Origin: Rhodobacteraceae bacterium UBA2776
Lineage (GTDB): Bacteria > Pseudomonadota > Alphaproteobacteria > Rhodobacterales > Rhodobacteraceae
NCBI GenBank assembly: GCA_002352425.1
Contig: DEIK01000007.1
Coordinates: forward strand, 1-32,914
Length of the DNA: 32,914 nucleotides
Direction: 5' to 3'
Shown here: positions 6,734 to 15,084 of the stretch, one piece after another
Position numbering within the stretch: position 1 is the first letter of the stretch
Layout: every line of letters begins with the position of its first letter
Translations under genes and position numbers: made by a program
Notes under the pieces: generated by a model
What the model was told of the DNA's origin: nothing
The model's database searches: none
The model's input: only the letters and a program-made list of their open reading frames with translations

Positions 6734-7795
6734 ATGGATATTCTGCCCCTTGTTGAACGCATTGGTGAACACCCGACAGCCGCGCTGTTCGGGTTGCTCA
6801 CGGGTGTGATTTTTGGCATTGCCGCCTATCGTTCACGGTTTTGCCTGCGCGCCGCCACAGTCGAGTTCGCCCGTGGCCGGATGGGGCCCAGCATGACGGT
6901 CTGGTTGCTGACCTTTTCCACCGCCCTGTTTTGGGTGCAGGGGGCCAGCCTTTTGGGCCTGATGCGGGTCGAGGAAGCACGTATCATGGCAATCCCCGGC
7001 TCTTGGTCAGGGGCCATCATCGGCGGGTTGGTGTTTGGCGTTGGTATGGTTTTAGCGCGGGGCTGTTCTGGCCGATTGCTGGTATTGGCCGCAACGGGCA
7101 ACTTGCGGGCCGTGGTTTCCGGCCTCGTTTTTGCTGTTGTTGCGCAAATGAGCCTGCACGGCTGGATCACGCCATTTCGCAACTGGTTGGCGGGGTTATG
7201 GATCACCACAGGCGGGGAAAACATGAACCTTGCAACGCAACTACATCTGCCCGAATGGGGTGGTTTCGCACTGGGCATCACGCTGGCCTGTGTCGCCCTT
7301 TTTGAGGCCCGCCGCAACAAAATGAGCGCCCCGCGCCTGGTTTTCGCTTCAGGCGTTGGCTTTGCCGTGGCCGTCGGCTACCTGTTGACCTTCGCACTCT
7401 CCGAGGTCAGTTTCGAGCCCGTCACCGTCGCCAGCGCTACCTTTACAGGGCCGTCAGCCCGCACGCTGATGTTCTTGCTCGACAACACCTCGGTGCTTGA
7501 ATTTGACGTTGGCCTGGTGCCGGGTGTGTTCCTTGGCTCCTTCATCGCCTCCACCATCGCAGGCGAATTTCGCTTTCAAGGGTTCGAGAACGAAGCCAAT
7601 ATGCGCCGCTCTATGACGGGGGCTGTGCTGATGGGTTTTGGCGGTATGCTGGCGGGGGGCTGTGCCATCGGCAATGGCGTCACCGGTGCGTCTATCCTGG
7701 CCGGAACCGCGTGGCTGGCACTGTTTTCGATGTGGATTGGCGCAATGGCGACCGATTATCTGGTTGATCAACGTGGCGCGGCTGTACTGGCGTAA
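6734..7795 (+). CDS. YeeE/YedE family sulfur-compound transporter
   Basis: A 353-residue integral membrane protein with about nine hydrophobic segments. It belongs to the YeeE/YedE (TsuA-like) family, some members of which import thiosulfate and others are linked to selenium or sulfur trafficking. Family marks are three cysteines in conserved contexts: Cys37 in RSRFCLRAA, Cys111 in ARGCSGRLL, and Cys310 in GGCAIGNGVTG. These would line the path that hands on the sulfur anion. The protein is the long fused type with two pseudo-repeats. The start ATG at 6734 follows GAGG by 6 bases. No TusA-like sulfur carrier gene is adjacent. An FNR-like box in its promoter region suggests oxygen control. Substrate is inferred. 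Confidence 0.9.
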   Translation: MDILPLVERIGEHPTAALFGLLTGVIFGIAAYRSRFCLRAATVEFARGRMGPSMTVWLLTFSTALFWVQGASLLGLMRVEEARIMAIPGSWSGAIIGGLVFGVGMVLARGCSGRLLVLAATGNLRAVVSGLVFAVVAQMSLHGWITPFRNWLAGLWITTGGENMNLATQLHLPEWGGFALGITLACVALFEARRNKMSAPRLVFASGVGFAVAVGYLLTFALSEVSFEPVTVASATFTGPSARTLMFLLDNTSVLEFDVGLVPGVFLGSFIASTIAGEFRFQGFENEANMRRSMTGAVLMGFGGMLAGGCAIGNGVTGASILAGTAWLALFSMWIGAMATDYLVDQRGAAVLA

Positions 7796-7810
7796 TTACC
7801 TGTTTTCAGG

Positions 7811-8107
7811 TCATTCAAGCCTGCGCCGCAACACAAAAAACAGCACCAACAAGATAATCCCAGCGATAACACCGCCGTTGACCATCAAATCAGCGCTGCT
7901 GCTGGTTTCATCCATCTGCCCCGCGATCTGTTCGCCCGCAAAGGGCATTAACCCGATGGAAATTGCACCGGCAAATGCCCCCAATGCACCGTATAAAACA
8001 CCATAAATGGCCAACCCAAATGACCCAAGTGACGCCATTATCACGAGCAATAGGATCCAAAACTTGCGTTGGGTTGGCTTTCGCGGTTCCGATGCTAAAT
8101 CGTTCAT
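7811..8107 (-). CDS. Small two-helix membrane protein, function unknown
   Basis: A 98-residue protein with a short basic N-terminus (residues 1-15), a hydrophobic region of about residues 16-57 that may cross the membrane once or twice, a polar acidic loop (GQMDETSSSAD), and a last membrane helix (about 76-92) ending in RRRLE. It starts at ATG 8107, ends 16 bases from the convergent YeeE gene, and lies just downstream of priA on the same strand. I do not recognise a family. Composition and codon use resemble the neighbours, so I judge it real. Confidence 0.7.
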   Translation of the reverse strand: MNDLASEPRKPTQRKFWILLLVIMASLGSFGLAIYGVLYGALGAFAGAISIGLMPFAGEQIAGQMDETSSSADLMVNGGVIAGIILLVLFFVLRRRLE

Positions 8108-8145
8108 AAACCCTCACAAAAATTGGCTGTTCCCAACCCAAATGG

Positions 8146-10341
8146 TCACAAAAAGCTCTGCGGATCAATGTCGATCGCCACCCGAACACTATTGGGCACC
8201 CGAAACTGCGCGACCCACGCCTTTAGCGCGCCCTGCAGTGCAACCCCCTTATCCGCCTTCACCAGCAACCGCACCCGATGTCGTCCCCGCACCTTTGAAA
8301 TCGGTGCTGGCGCTGGCCCAAACACCTGCGCTGAAACCGCCCGCAATGGCCCGTCCCGCCGCGCCATATCCGCCGCCAGATCAAACACCACGGCGACGTC
8401 CTCTGAACTCAGGATAATCCCCGCCATCCGCCCATAGGGCGGCACCCCCGCCGCCTCGCGCTCACGCGCTTCGGCCTGCCAAAATGTTTCCTCGTCCCCA
8501 GACAGGATCGCACGGATCACCGGATGTTCAGGCTGGGTGGTCTGCAACAAAGCCAGCCCCTTTTTCTCAACACGCCCCGCCCGCCCCGACACTTGGCGCA
8601 TCAATTGAAACGTGCGCTCGGCCGCGCGCATGTCCGAGCCTTGCAGACCCAGATCAGCATCAATCACCCCGACCAACGTCAACAACGGAAAGTTATGCCC
8701 CTTGGCCACCATCTGGGTGCCAATGATGATGTCACAGACCCCTGCCGCAATCTTTTCGATTTGCTCTTTCAACGCCCGAGCCGAACCAAACAAATCGGAC
8801 GACAACACGGCAACCCGCGCCTCCGGAAACAACGCCGTGACTTCTTCGGCCAACCGTTCCACGCCGGGGCCGACAGCCGCCAACTTGCCCTCCACTTCAC
8901 AGGACGGACAGACCACAGGCATCGGCTTGGTCTCGCCACATTGATGGCACATCAAACGGTTTTGAAACCTATGTTCCACCATGCGCGCATCACAGTGATC
9001 GCAGCCAATCTGATGCCCACAGGCCCGGCAAACCGTGGTCGGCGCATAGCCACGGCGGTTGATAAACAACATCGCCTGTTCGCCCACTGCCACTCGTGCA
9101 GCCACCGCATCCCGCAATGTCGGCGAAATCCAACGCCCCATCGGAATGCTTTCACTGCGCAAGTCAATGCAGCGCAATTCCGGCATCACTGCCGCCCCGT
9201 AGCGCGACGTCAGCTCCAGCCGTTTGTACTTGCCCGCTTCGGCATTCGCCCATGTTTCCAGCGACGGCGTCGCCGAGGCCAACACAACCTGCGCCGAACA
9301 CAGCGACGCCCGCAAAACCACCATATCGCGGGCGTTATACAGCACACCCTCTTCTTGCTTGTAGGATGTGTCGTGTTCCTCATCGACCACGATCAGACCC
9401 AGATCGCGAAACGGCAAAAACAGGGCCGAGCGCGCGCCGACCACCAATTGCACCGCGCCTTCACCGGCCATTTTCCACAATCGGCGGCGTTCGGTCATGG
9501 TGACGCCTGAATGCCACTCGCCCGGCTTGGCCCCGAACCGCGCCTCGACCCGCTTCAAAAACTCCGCTGTCAACGCGATCTCGGGCAACAGCACCAAGGC
9601 TTGCCGACCTTGCTTCAAACACTCGGCCACAGCCTCCAGATAAACCTCGGTTTTGCCCGATCCCGTTACACCTTTTAACAAGGTGGTGCCGTAAACACCG
9701 CTGGCCACCGATGTGCGCATCGCCGCCGCCACTTCGGCCTGATCCGGCATCAATTCGACACCGCTGTAGTCCGCATCCAACGGCGCATAGGGCAGATCGC
9801 GCGGGCTGTCTTCTTCACGCACCACGCCCTGCTTGACCAAGCCCTTGATCACCGAAGACGACACCCCGGCCACCTCGGCCAACTCGCCCAAGGTGAACGA
9901 CAATCCGCCATAATCCCCCAGCGCCTTGATCACCCGTCGACGCGCGTCTGTGGCGCGCTCCGGTTCGCCCGACCCCAGACGGTAAACCTTGCGCATCGCC
10001 GGTGAATCGCCCAGCCCCGGCGCACGGGTCGCCAACCGCAACATCATCGACAACGGCGTCATAGTGTAATCAGCCGCTCGGGTTAAAAACCCCTGCAATT
10101 CATCCCGCATCGGAGCCACATCCAAAACCCGCAGGATGCTGCGCGCTTTGCTCAGGTCAAACCCGCCAACCCCCGGCCCCCAAACCACACCAATCACTTT
10201 GCGCGGCCCCAACGGCACCTCGACGAATGCCCCCGCCATGCAGCCGCCCTCGGGCGCTTTGTAATCCAGCAAACGGTCAATCGGCTGTGCGGTCAAAACT
10301 GCAACCAACGCGCCCTGATCATAAAACCCGCGCTCAGACAT
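8146..10341 (-). CDS. priA: Primosomal protein N' (replication restart helicase PriA)
   Basis: PriA recognises stalled forks and recombination intermediates and starts reloading of the replicative helicase. The 731-residue protein has the N-terminal 3'-DNA-binding domain (about 1-105) and a winged-helix region. Helicase lobe 1 has Walker A GVTGSGKT (224-231) and DEEH (320-323). An inserted zinc module has eight cysteines at 438, 441, 447, 450, 465, 468, 478 and 481, forming two Zn sites. The helicase C motifs GTQMVAKGHNFP and QVSGRAGR follow. All motifs are complete. It faces away from the DUF484-xerC pair. The ATG at 10341 begins MSERGFYDQGALVAVL, a natural PriA start. Confidence 0.97.
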   Translation of the reverse strand: MSERGFYDQGALVAVLTAQPIDRLLDYKAPEGGCMAGAFVEVPLGPRKVIGVVWGPGVGGFDLSKARSILRVLDVAPMRDELQGFLTRAADYTMTPLSMMLRLATRAPGLGDSPAMRKVYRLGSGEPERATDARRRVIKALGDYGGLSFTLGELAEVAGVSSSVIKGLVKQGVVREEDSPRDLPYAPLDADYSGVELMPDQAEVAAAMRTSVASGVYGTTLLKGVTGSGKTEVYLEAVAECLKQGRQALVLLPEIALTAEFLKRVEARFGAKPGEWHSGVTMTERRRLWKMAGEGAVQLVVGARSALFLPFRDLGLIVVDEEHDTSYKQEEGVLYNARDMVVLRASLCSAQVVLASATPSLETWANAEAGKYKRLELTSRYGAAVMPELRCIDLRSESIPMGRWISPTLRDAVAARVAVGEQAMLFINRRGYAPTTVCRACGHQIGCDHCDARMVEHRFQNRLMCHQCGETKPMPVVCPSCEVEGKLAAVGPGVERLAEEVTALFPEARVAVLSSDLFGSARALKEQIEKIAAGVCDIIIGTQMVAKGHNFPLLTLVGVIDADLGLQGSDMRAAERTFQLMRQVSGRAGRVEKKGLALLQTTQPEHPVIRAILSGDEETFWQAEAREREAAGVPPYGRMAGIILSSEDVAVVFDLAADMARRDGPLRAVSAQVFGPAPAPISKVRGRHRVRLLVKADKGVALQGALKAWVAQFRVPNSVRVAIDIDPQSFL

Positions 10342-10399
10342 GCGTCACCCCATGCGAATTGGTCGCCCAAATCGCTCTGGCTATGATGTTAATCGAGAG

Positions 10400-10586
10400 T
10401 TTATCGGGTTCGTACATGGAAGATATAAGCCTGATCACCGACTTTCTGGTGATCTCAAATTGCAGTTTCAAGACCCGCATTCTGGCCGCCTCGATCCGCT
10501 CCGTCAACCACATGACCCAAGCGGTGCCAATCGGCGCCGAGTTCTACGCGCTCTATCAAGACAATGGCCGATCATGTGCCAATTGA
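10400..10586 (+). pseudogene. fsa: Decayed fragment of fructose-6-phosphate aldolase/transaldolase-like gene
   Basis: The plus strand keeps about 60 codons of a gene of the FSA/TalC family (normally about 217 residues). FIG at 10400-10408 is followed, after a frame change and a short deletion, by EDISLITDFLVISNCSFKTR, then ILAASIRSVNHMTQA and IGAEF. This aligns with the FSA C-terminal region, whose pattern is FIGRLDDI(S)L...LI..I..IY.NY.F.T.ILAASIRTVNH...A..IGAD. The resemblance ends near 10530, and the rest runs out to a stop at 10586. The catalytic-lysine region and the whole N-terminal half are gone. In related genomes an fsa gene is, to my recollection, a neighbour of priA and DUF484-xerC, so this looks like the original gene decaying in place. 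Confidence 0.7.
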
Positions 10587-10653
10587 AAAGCAATTGGAAA
10601 CTTCGTATGCGGTTAAACTAAGGCTCGATAAAACGGACAGGGTTTTGCCAACA

Positions 10654-11340
10654 CTACTTGTCTGACACCTTGAGAGGGTAGTAACCCCACCCTTTGACAC
10701 CTGCATTTTCGAGCAATTCTCTAAAAACTTCGGTGCACAGAACATGTCCTGTAACTGGGTCTCGCCAAATAAGAGCATTGGCGATTTTTGAACGCTTGGC
10801 AGTGGCTGTGTCCATGCGAAGAAGGTTTATTGATCCCCCGATATTGTTCGGTATCGAGTCAATAATCGTTTCGTCCATATCCCACGCGTCGATCCGTGTG
10901 ATCACATTCGCCAGATAAAAAGGGCCGCCATTGACCGGGGCTTGGGTGGTTGTGTCCCAAACATTTGGAATTGGAACGAATTCAAACAACGCGGGGTCTA
11001 GTGCTTCCAAAATATCTTTCAGACGTTCCGACACCAGTGCAAGGTTGTTCATTAGGATCGAATAGTCACCTAGAACATCATGCGGCGCATCAATCTTGGT
11101 TGTTGTTACCACCCAAAGCATTTGCAGGTTGGATATTGTCTTGGCGGTCAGCCGGCTGGGTTTAACAAGCGCCCCATAAGACCGGATTCCTCCGTCTTCA
11201 TACCGAAAATCGCGGTGTGGGTTCCATTCGCTCTTGGGAACGGGCTCTGTAAATATTCCGTCAAAAGATCTGTCACGTGACCACTGGATACCGCACCCAA
11301 AACCGTTGTCTCCGTTTTTTCCTATTTTGTAACATTTCAT
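10654..11340 (-). CDS. Imm11 (DUF1629)-like immunity protein, orphan
   Basis: A 228-residue soluble protein matching the Imm11/DUF1629 pattern of polymorphic-toxin immunity proteins. It has a central LALVSERLKDILEALDPALF (middle of the protein), then a YLANVITRIDAWDMDETII segment, and a C-terminal module IWRDPVTGHVLCTEVFRELL followed by ENAGVKGWGYYPL. Such proteins bind and neutralise a cognate toxin delivered by neighbouring cells. The ATG at 11340 begins MKCYKIGKNGDNGFG; the frame remains open to 11508, but that part has no family resemblance. The ribosome site is weak. No toxin gene is beside it. Base composition is AT-richer than the flanks, and it lies between a broken fsa and DUF484, consistent with acquisition. 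The family assignment is from pattern memory. Confidence 0.68.
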   Translation of the reverse strand: MKCYKIGKNGDNGFGCGIQWSRDRSFDGIFTEPVPKSEWNPHRDFRYEDGGIRSYGALVKPSRLTAKTISNLQMLWVVTTTKIDAPHDVLGDYSILMNNLALVSERLKDILEALDPALFEFVPIPNVWDTTTQAPVNGGPFYLANVITRIDAWDMDETIIDSIPNNIGGSINLLRMDTATAKRSKIANALIWRDPVTGHVLCTEVFRELLENAGVKGWGYYPLKVSDK

Positions 11341-11750
11341 TTTGCCGCTCGCCAAAAATCTCGTCCCCAAGACCACTGCTGGATTAAACGCCAGGCACTT
11401 CCAGATTGTATACCCTTGCAGAGAACTTGGATATTTTCGACGATGTTCGCAAGCCTCAACTTTTGTTGTTGCAGCTTTCAATCGGATGGGCCGCCTGAGA
11501 ACTGCCATTTGTCGCCTTTTACCGGATCGCCGTTCTCGGAGGCGTAAATCTACATGATCTCGATTTTACGCGCATCAAAATATTATCATATGGTTTTCAT
11601 ATGCCCTTATTCTAATCATCCGCCGCACCTCATCTGTTGTCATCAAAACACTCTTTGAGGCCCTCTGGCACCCAGCCCAAAAAACCCATGACTTACTTGA
11701 ACAATTCAGTCTATAGTCCAGAAAACCAAGACAAATATGGTAAGGCAGGC
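11341..11750. other. Non-coding junction between the Imm11 gene and DUF484
   Basis: About 410 bases of AT-richer DNA that must contain the promoters of both divergent genes. Short frames on both strands are broken by stops. One minus-strand stretch (about 11478-11549) reads like a protein fragment (ENGDPVKGDKWQFSGG) but lacks a start, so it may be debris of a lost gene. The two in-frame ATGs upstream of DUF484 (11637 and 11694) have no family support. Confidence 0.5.
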
Positions 11751-12458
11751 ATGACAAACACCGTACAACAATTGGAAGATCTGCGTGAAAAACTGATCGC
11801 AGACCCCGAAGTCATTCTCGAAGACAAAGACTTGATGCGCGCCCTCGTGTCCGCCAATGAGGCCCAAATGGGCAGCAATATCATTGACTTGCGCGGCATT
11901 GCCATGGAGCGGTTGGAGGCGCGTTTAGACCGTCTTGAGGACACGCACCGCTCTGTCATCGCTGCGGCATATGAAAATCTGGCGGGCACCAATCAGGTAC
12001 ACCGCGCCATTTTGCGGATGCTGGACCCGGCCGAATTCGAGAATTTTCTACGGGATCTGGACGGCGAAGTGGCCGAGATATTGGGCGTCGATTGTGTCCG
12101 TTTGGTTTTGGAATCTGTCCAAAATGAAAATGACCCTGCCGTGAAACGCCTTGGCGACGTGCTGAACGTGGCCGAACCCGGCTTCATCGAAACCTACCTG
12201 ACCGATGGCAAACGCAGCACCTCACGCCAAGTGACCCTGCGCCAGATAAAACCGGACTCCGACGTGATTTACGGCGAAGCCTGTGACTGGATCCGCTCCG
12301 AAGCTGCCCTAAAACTGGACTTTGGCAATGGTCGTTTGCCGGGTATGTTGGTCATGGGCGCCGAAGACCCACACCACTTCAAACCGAACCAAGGCACTGA
12401 TTTGCTGACGTTTTTTGCTGGCGTGTTTGAACGTGCCATGCGCCGCTGGCTGTCATGA
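11751..12458 (+). CDS. DUF484 family protein
   Basis: A 235-residue cytoplasmic protein of the DUF484 family, a GAF-like domain protein almost always encoded next to xerC in proteobacteria. The N-terminus carries the family pattern LIADPEVILEDKDLMRALV (about 14-32), then a helical region (MERLEARLDRLEDTHRSVIA). The GAF-like core follows, with the late motif FGNGRLPGMLVMGAEDPHHF and the end FAGVFERAMRRWL. I chose the ATG at 11751 because family members start just before this helix and an AAGGCAGG sequence precedes it. The stop overlaps the xerC start as ATGA. Molecular function of the family is not established. Confidence 0.9.
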   Translation: MTNTVQQLEDLREKLIADPEVILEDKDLMRALVSANEAQMGSNIIDLRGIAMERLEARLDRLEDTHRSVIAAAYENLAGTNQVHRAILRMLDPAEFENFLRDLDGEVAEILGVDCVRLVLESVQNENDPAVKRLGDVLNVAEPGFIETYLTDGKRSTSRQVTLRQIKPDSDVIYGEACDWIRSEAALKLDFGNGRLPGMLVMGAEDPHHFKPNQGTDLLTFFAGVFERAMRRWLS

Positions 12459-13381
12459 CCCACGCGGCCATATCTGACGGCGCGACGGATGCGCTCAACG
12501 ATTGGCTGACCACGATCAAAGCCTTGAACAACGCCGCCGACAACACAATCGAGGCCTACCGCACCGACCTGTTGGGTTATCTGGCTTTCATCACCAACCA
12601 TTTCGGCGACGCCACGGGCCTTGCACCGTTAAAACAGGTCAAAGTCACCGATATGCGCGCTTGGATGGCGCATGAGCGGGGCCGCGGTGTCTCGGCCCGT
12701 TCGCTGGCGCGGGCGTTGTCAGCGGTGAAATCATTTTACCGTTGGCTGTCGGAACGCGACGGGTTCGACCCCACCGTCGTTCTGTCGGCCCGTAGCCCAC
12801 GGTTTCAGAAAAAATTGCCACGTCCGCTGGCGCTTGATGCCGCGCGCGCGATGATTGATACGGTCGAACTGCAGACCGTCAAACCATGGGCCGGCACCCG
12901 CGATGTCGCCGTGATCACCCTGCTTTACGGCTGTGGCCTGCGGATATCCGAAGCCCTGTCGCTCACTGGTGCCGATGCCCCGCTGCCTGATGTTTTGCGC
13001 ATCACCGGTAAGGGCAACAAGACCCGCATCGTTCCCGTCATTGAGCCAGCCCGCGCCGCAGTTGATCGCTACATACGCACTTGCCCGCACCAGATAACCC
13101 CGGATAGCCCGCTGTTTCGCGCGGTCCGTGGCGGCCCTCTGCGACCTCGCGCCATTCAAAAAGCAATGGAGGCGACCCGCATGCAACTGGGCCTGCCCGC
13201 CACCGCCACGCCCCACGCCCTGCGCCACTCTTTTGCTACGCACCTGCTGGGTGCTGGCGGCGACCTGCGCGCCATTCAGGAACTGCTGGGCCACGCCTCA
13301 TTATCAACCACCCAAGCCTACACAGCCGTTGACGCCGCACGCCTGATGGAAGTCTACGACAAAACCCATCCAAGAGCCTGA
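12455..13381 (+). CDS. xerC: Tyrosine recombinase XerC
   Basis: XerC, with XerD, resolves chromosome dimers at the dif site during division. The 308-residue protein has the SAM-like N-terminal core-binding domain (about 12-105) and the catalytic domain. The active-site residues are all present: Arg163 (CGLRISEAL), Lys186 (TGKGNKTR), His254 and Arg257 (PHALRHSFATHLL), His280 (LLGHASLSTTQ) and nucleophile Tyr289 (TQAYT). Coupling to DUF484 through an ATGA overlap supports XerC rather than a phage integrase. No attachment site or mobile DNA surrounds it. Confidence 0.95.
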   Translation: MTHAAISDGATDALNDWLTTIKALNNAADNTIEAYRTDLLGYLAFITNHFGDATGLAPLKQVKVTDMRAWMAHERGRGVSARSLARALSAVKSFYRWLSERDGFDPTVVLSARSPRFQKKLPRPLALDAARAMIDTVELQTVKPWAGTRDVAVITLLYGCGLRISEALSLTGADAPLPDVLRITGKGNKTRIVPVIEPARAAVDRYIRTCPHQITPDSPLFRAVRGGPLRPRAIQKAMEATRMQLGLPATATPHALRHSFATHLLGAGGDLRAIQELLGHASLSTTQAYTAVDAARLMEVYDKTHPRA

Positions 13382-13412
13382 CTGCCGCCGCCCATCACAC
13401 AGGACCCCGTTG

Positions 13413-14309
13413 ATGCTCGCCAATCCGAACACCCGCGCCGCCCTTTTGGCCCTGTTCGCCTCGGCGGTGCTTAGCTTTATCGACAATTTCGTCTATAGCG
13501 TCACCCAAGAGGCAGGCCTCTGGCAGTTTCAAATCGTGCGGGCCATGATGGCCGTACCGGTGCTGCTGGTTGTTGGCCTCGCGACTTCGCACAGCATGAA
13601 GCCCGTCAATTTCGGCAGATTGGCCCTGCGCAGTTTGGCAGTTTCAACGGGCCTGTTGATTTATTTCGCCAGCCTCGGCATATTACCCGTCGCCCAAGGA
13701 GGGGCCGGGCTTTACAGCGCGCCGATCTGGGTCTTGCTGTTCTCTGCCCTGATCTTTTCTGTCCGCATCACGGCATTCCAACTGCTCGCTATCATTGCTG
13801 GCTTTGCCGGTGTGTTGATGTTGTTGCAACCAGATTTCCAAGGCCTGTCCAAACTCTCGTTCTTGCCGTTGGCAGCTGGGTTGTTTTATGGGCTGGGCAT
13901 GCTGCTAACATCGCATCTTTGCGGGCCCGAAAGCCCCATAACCCTAACCATTGGCGTTATCACAACCATCGCGTTGATCAGCCTTGGATTTCTAATCTAT
14001 TTCAGCCTTTCACCCAGCGAAAACCCGACTTTTCTAACCCGTGGTTGGGTAACCCCGACGCCCCGGTTCTTGTGGCTGACCCTGCTCCAAGCCATCGGGG
14101 CGGTGATCGCCGTTACCTGCATTTCACAGGCCTACCGGATCGGCACCCCGTCTTATGTTGCCGTGGTGGAATACTCATTTCTGATATTCGCCAGCTTCTG
14201 GGCCTATCTGTTGTGGGGCATCCCAACCAACACCCTGTCGGTGGTTGGCATCGCAGTCATCCTGATCACGGGCGCCGCGCTGACGAAACGCCACGCCAAA
14301 TCACCCTGA
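13413..14309 (+). CDS. EamA/DMT family transporter
   Basis: A 298-residue membrane protein with ten hydrophobic segments arranged as two five-helix repeats, typical of the drug/metabolite transporter superfamily (EamA, RhaT/YdcZ-like exporters). The first half contains FQIVRAMMAVPVLLVVG and the motif PVAQGGAGLYSAPIWVLLFSAL, a hallmark of the helix 3-4 region. The second repeat includes YRIGTPSYVAVVEYSFLIFA before the last helices. Substrates of such proteins cannot be read from sequence. The ATG at 13413 is preceded by AGGACC; a TTG one codon earlier is also possible. It follows xerC by 31 bases and may be co-transcribed with it. Confidence 0.88.
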   Translation: MLANPNTRAALLALFASAVLSFIDNFVYSVTQEAGLWQFQIVRAMMAVPVLLVVGLATSHSMKPVNFGRLALRSLAVSTGLLIYFASLGILPVAQGGAGLYSAPIWVLLFSALIFSVRITAFQLLAIIAGFAGVLMLLQPDFQGLSKLSFLPLAAGLFYGLGMLLTSHLCGPESPITLTIGVITTIALISLGFLIYFSLSPSENPTFLTRGWVTPTPRFLWLTLLQAIGAVIAVTCISQAYRIGTPSYVAVVEYSFLIFASFWAYLLWGIPTNTLSVVGIAVILITGAALTKRHAKSP

Positions 14310-14340
14310 TCCCAACCGACAATAGAATTTTGCACGCAAC

Positions 14341-14356
14341 CAACATCACTATGTTG
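14341..14356. promoter_or_regulatory. Short dyad CAACAT-CACT-ATGTTG upstream of the Pcs gene
   Basis: A perfect 6-bp inverted repeat with a 4-base spacer, 32 bases before the pcs start codon. It could be an operator or a leader hairpin; there is no T-run, so it is unlikely to be a terminator. Chance cannot be excluded. Confidence 0.3.
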
Positions 14357-14388
14357 TCACCTCCGCCAAAATACGCCAATACAGTGTC

Positions 14389-15084
14389 ATGACAGCACAA
14401 TTGCGCGCCCTTGCCGTTCACATGTTCACCGCCACCGGCGCGGTGCTGGCCATGCTCGCCATGTTGGCAGCCGCTGATCAAAAATGGGACATGATGTTCC
14501 TGTGGCTGGTCGTGGCGTTTTTCGTCGATGGTATCGACGGCCCATTGGCGCGCAAATATAATGTGAAAACCAACGCCCCGCAGATCGACGGGGTGCTGCT
14601 GGACCTGATTATTGACTACTTGACCTATGTCTTCATACCCGCCTTTGCCCTGTTCAAATCAGGCCTTTTGCCAAACTGGACCGGCTGGATCATCATCATC
14701 CTGATCACCTTTGCCAGCGCCCTATATTTCGCAGATACACGTATGAAAACAAAAGACAATTCATTTTCAGGCTTTCCTGGTTGCTGGAACATGGTGGTGC
14801 TGGTGTTGTTCGCGATTGAGCCCAATTACTGGCTGATGTTGGCACTGGTTGTGGCCCTGTCCATCACCATGTTTGTGCCGCTCAAATTCGTTCACCCTGT
14901 GCGAACCGAACGCTGGCGCGGGCTCACATTGCCAATGGCATTGGCCTGGACATTCTTTGCAGGTTGGGCCGCATGGGTCGATTTCCACCCGCAAAGCTGG
15001 GCGCATTGGGGACTGGTTGTGACCAGCATATACCTGATATGTGCCGGCATCGTTCAGCAGATCATCCCGGCTAAATCCGCATAA
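14389..15084 (+). CDS. pcs: Phosphatidylcholine synthase (CDP-alcohol phosphatidyltransferase)
   Basis: Pcs condenses choline directly with CDP-diacylglycerol to make phosphatidylcholine and CMP in the inner membrane, a route found in many host- and plant-associated and marine alphaproteobacteria. The 231-residue protein has about eight membrane helices. It carries the CDP-alcohol phosphotransferase motif in its Pcs form: DGIDGPLAR (47-55), then Gly68, Asp72 and Asp76 (in DGVLLDLIIDY). The late HPVRTERWR segment also fits Pcs. Length is slightly under 240, normal for the family. No clear ribosome site precedes the ATG. Its last 14 bases overlap the end of the convergent EamA gene. Confidence 0.9.
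   Translation: MTAQLRALAVHMFTATGAVLAMLAMLAAADQKWDMMFLWLVVAFFVDGIDGPLARKYNVKTNAPQIDGVLLDLIIDYLTYVFIPAFALFKSGLLPNWTGWIIIILITFASALYFADTRMKTKDNSFSGFPGCWNMVVLVLFAIEPNYWLMLALVVALSITMFVPLKFVHPVRTERWRGLTLPMALAWTFFAGWAAWVDFHPQSWAHWGLVVTSIYLICAGIVQQIIPAKSA

Noticed and set aside
8524..9510. Long plus-strand open frame of about 328 codons
   Set aside because: It lies wholly antisense to priA, is rich in His, Arg and Gln as antisense frames of GC-rich genes are, and has no family features.
11575..11757. Minus-strand 60-codon frame before DUF484
   Set aside because: It lies antisense to the DUF484 leader, with no ribosome site and no homology; judged a chance frame.
12455..13381. Phage or integron integrase
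   Set aside because: Coupling to DUF484 and XerC-like length and motifs fit the housekeeping recombinase; no mobile DNA surrounds it.
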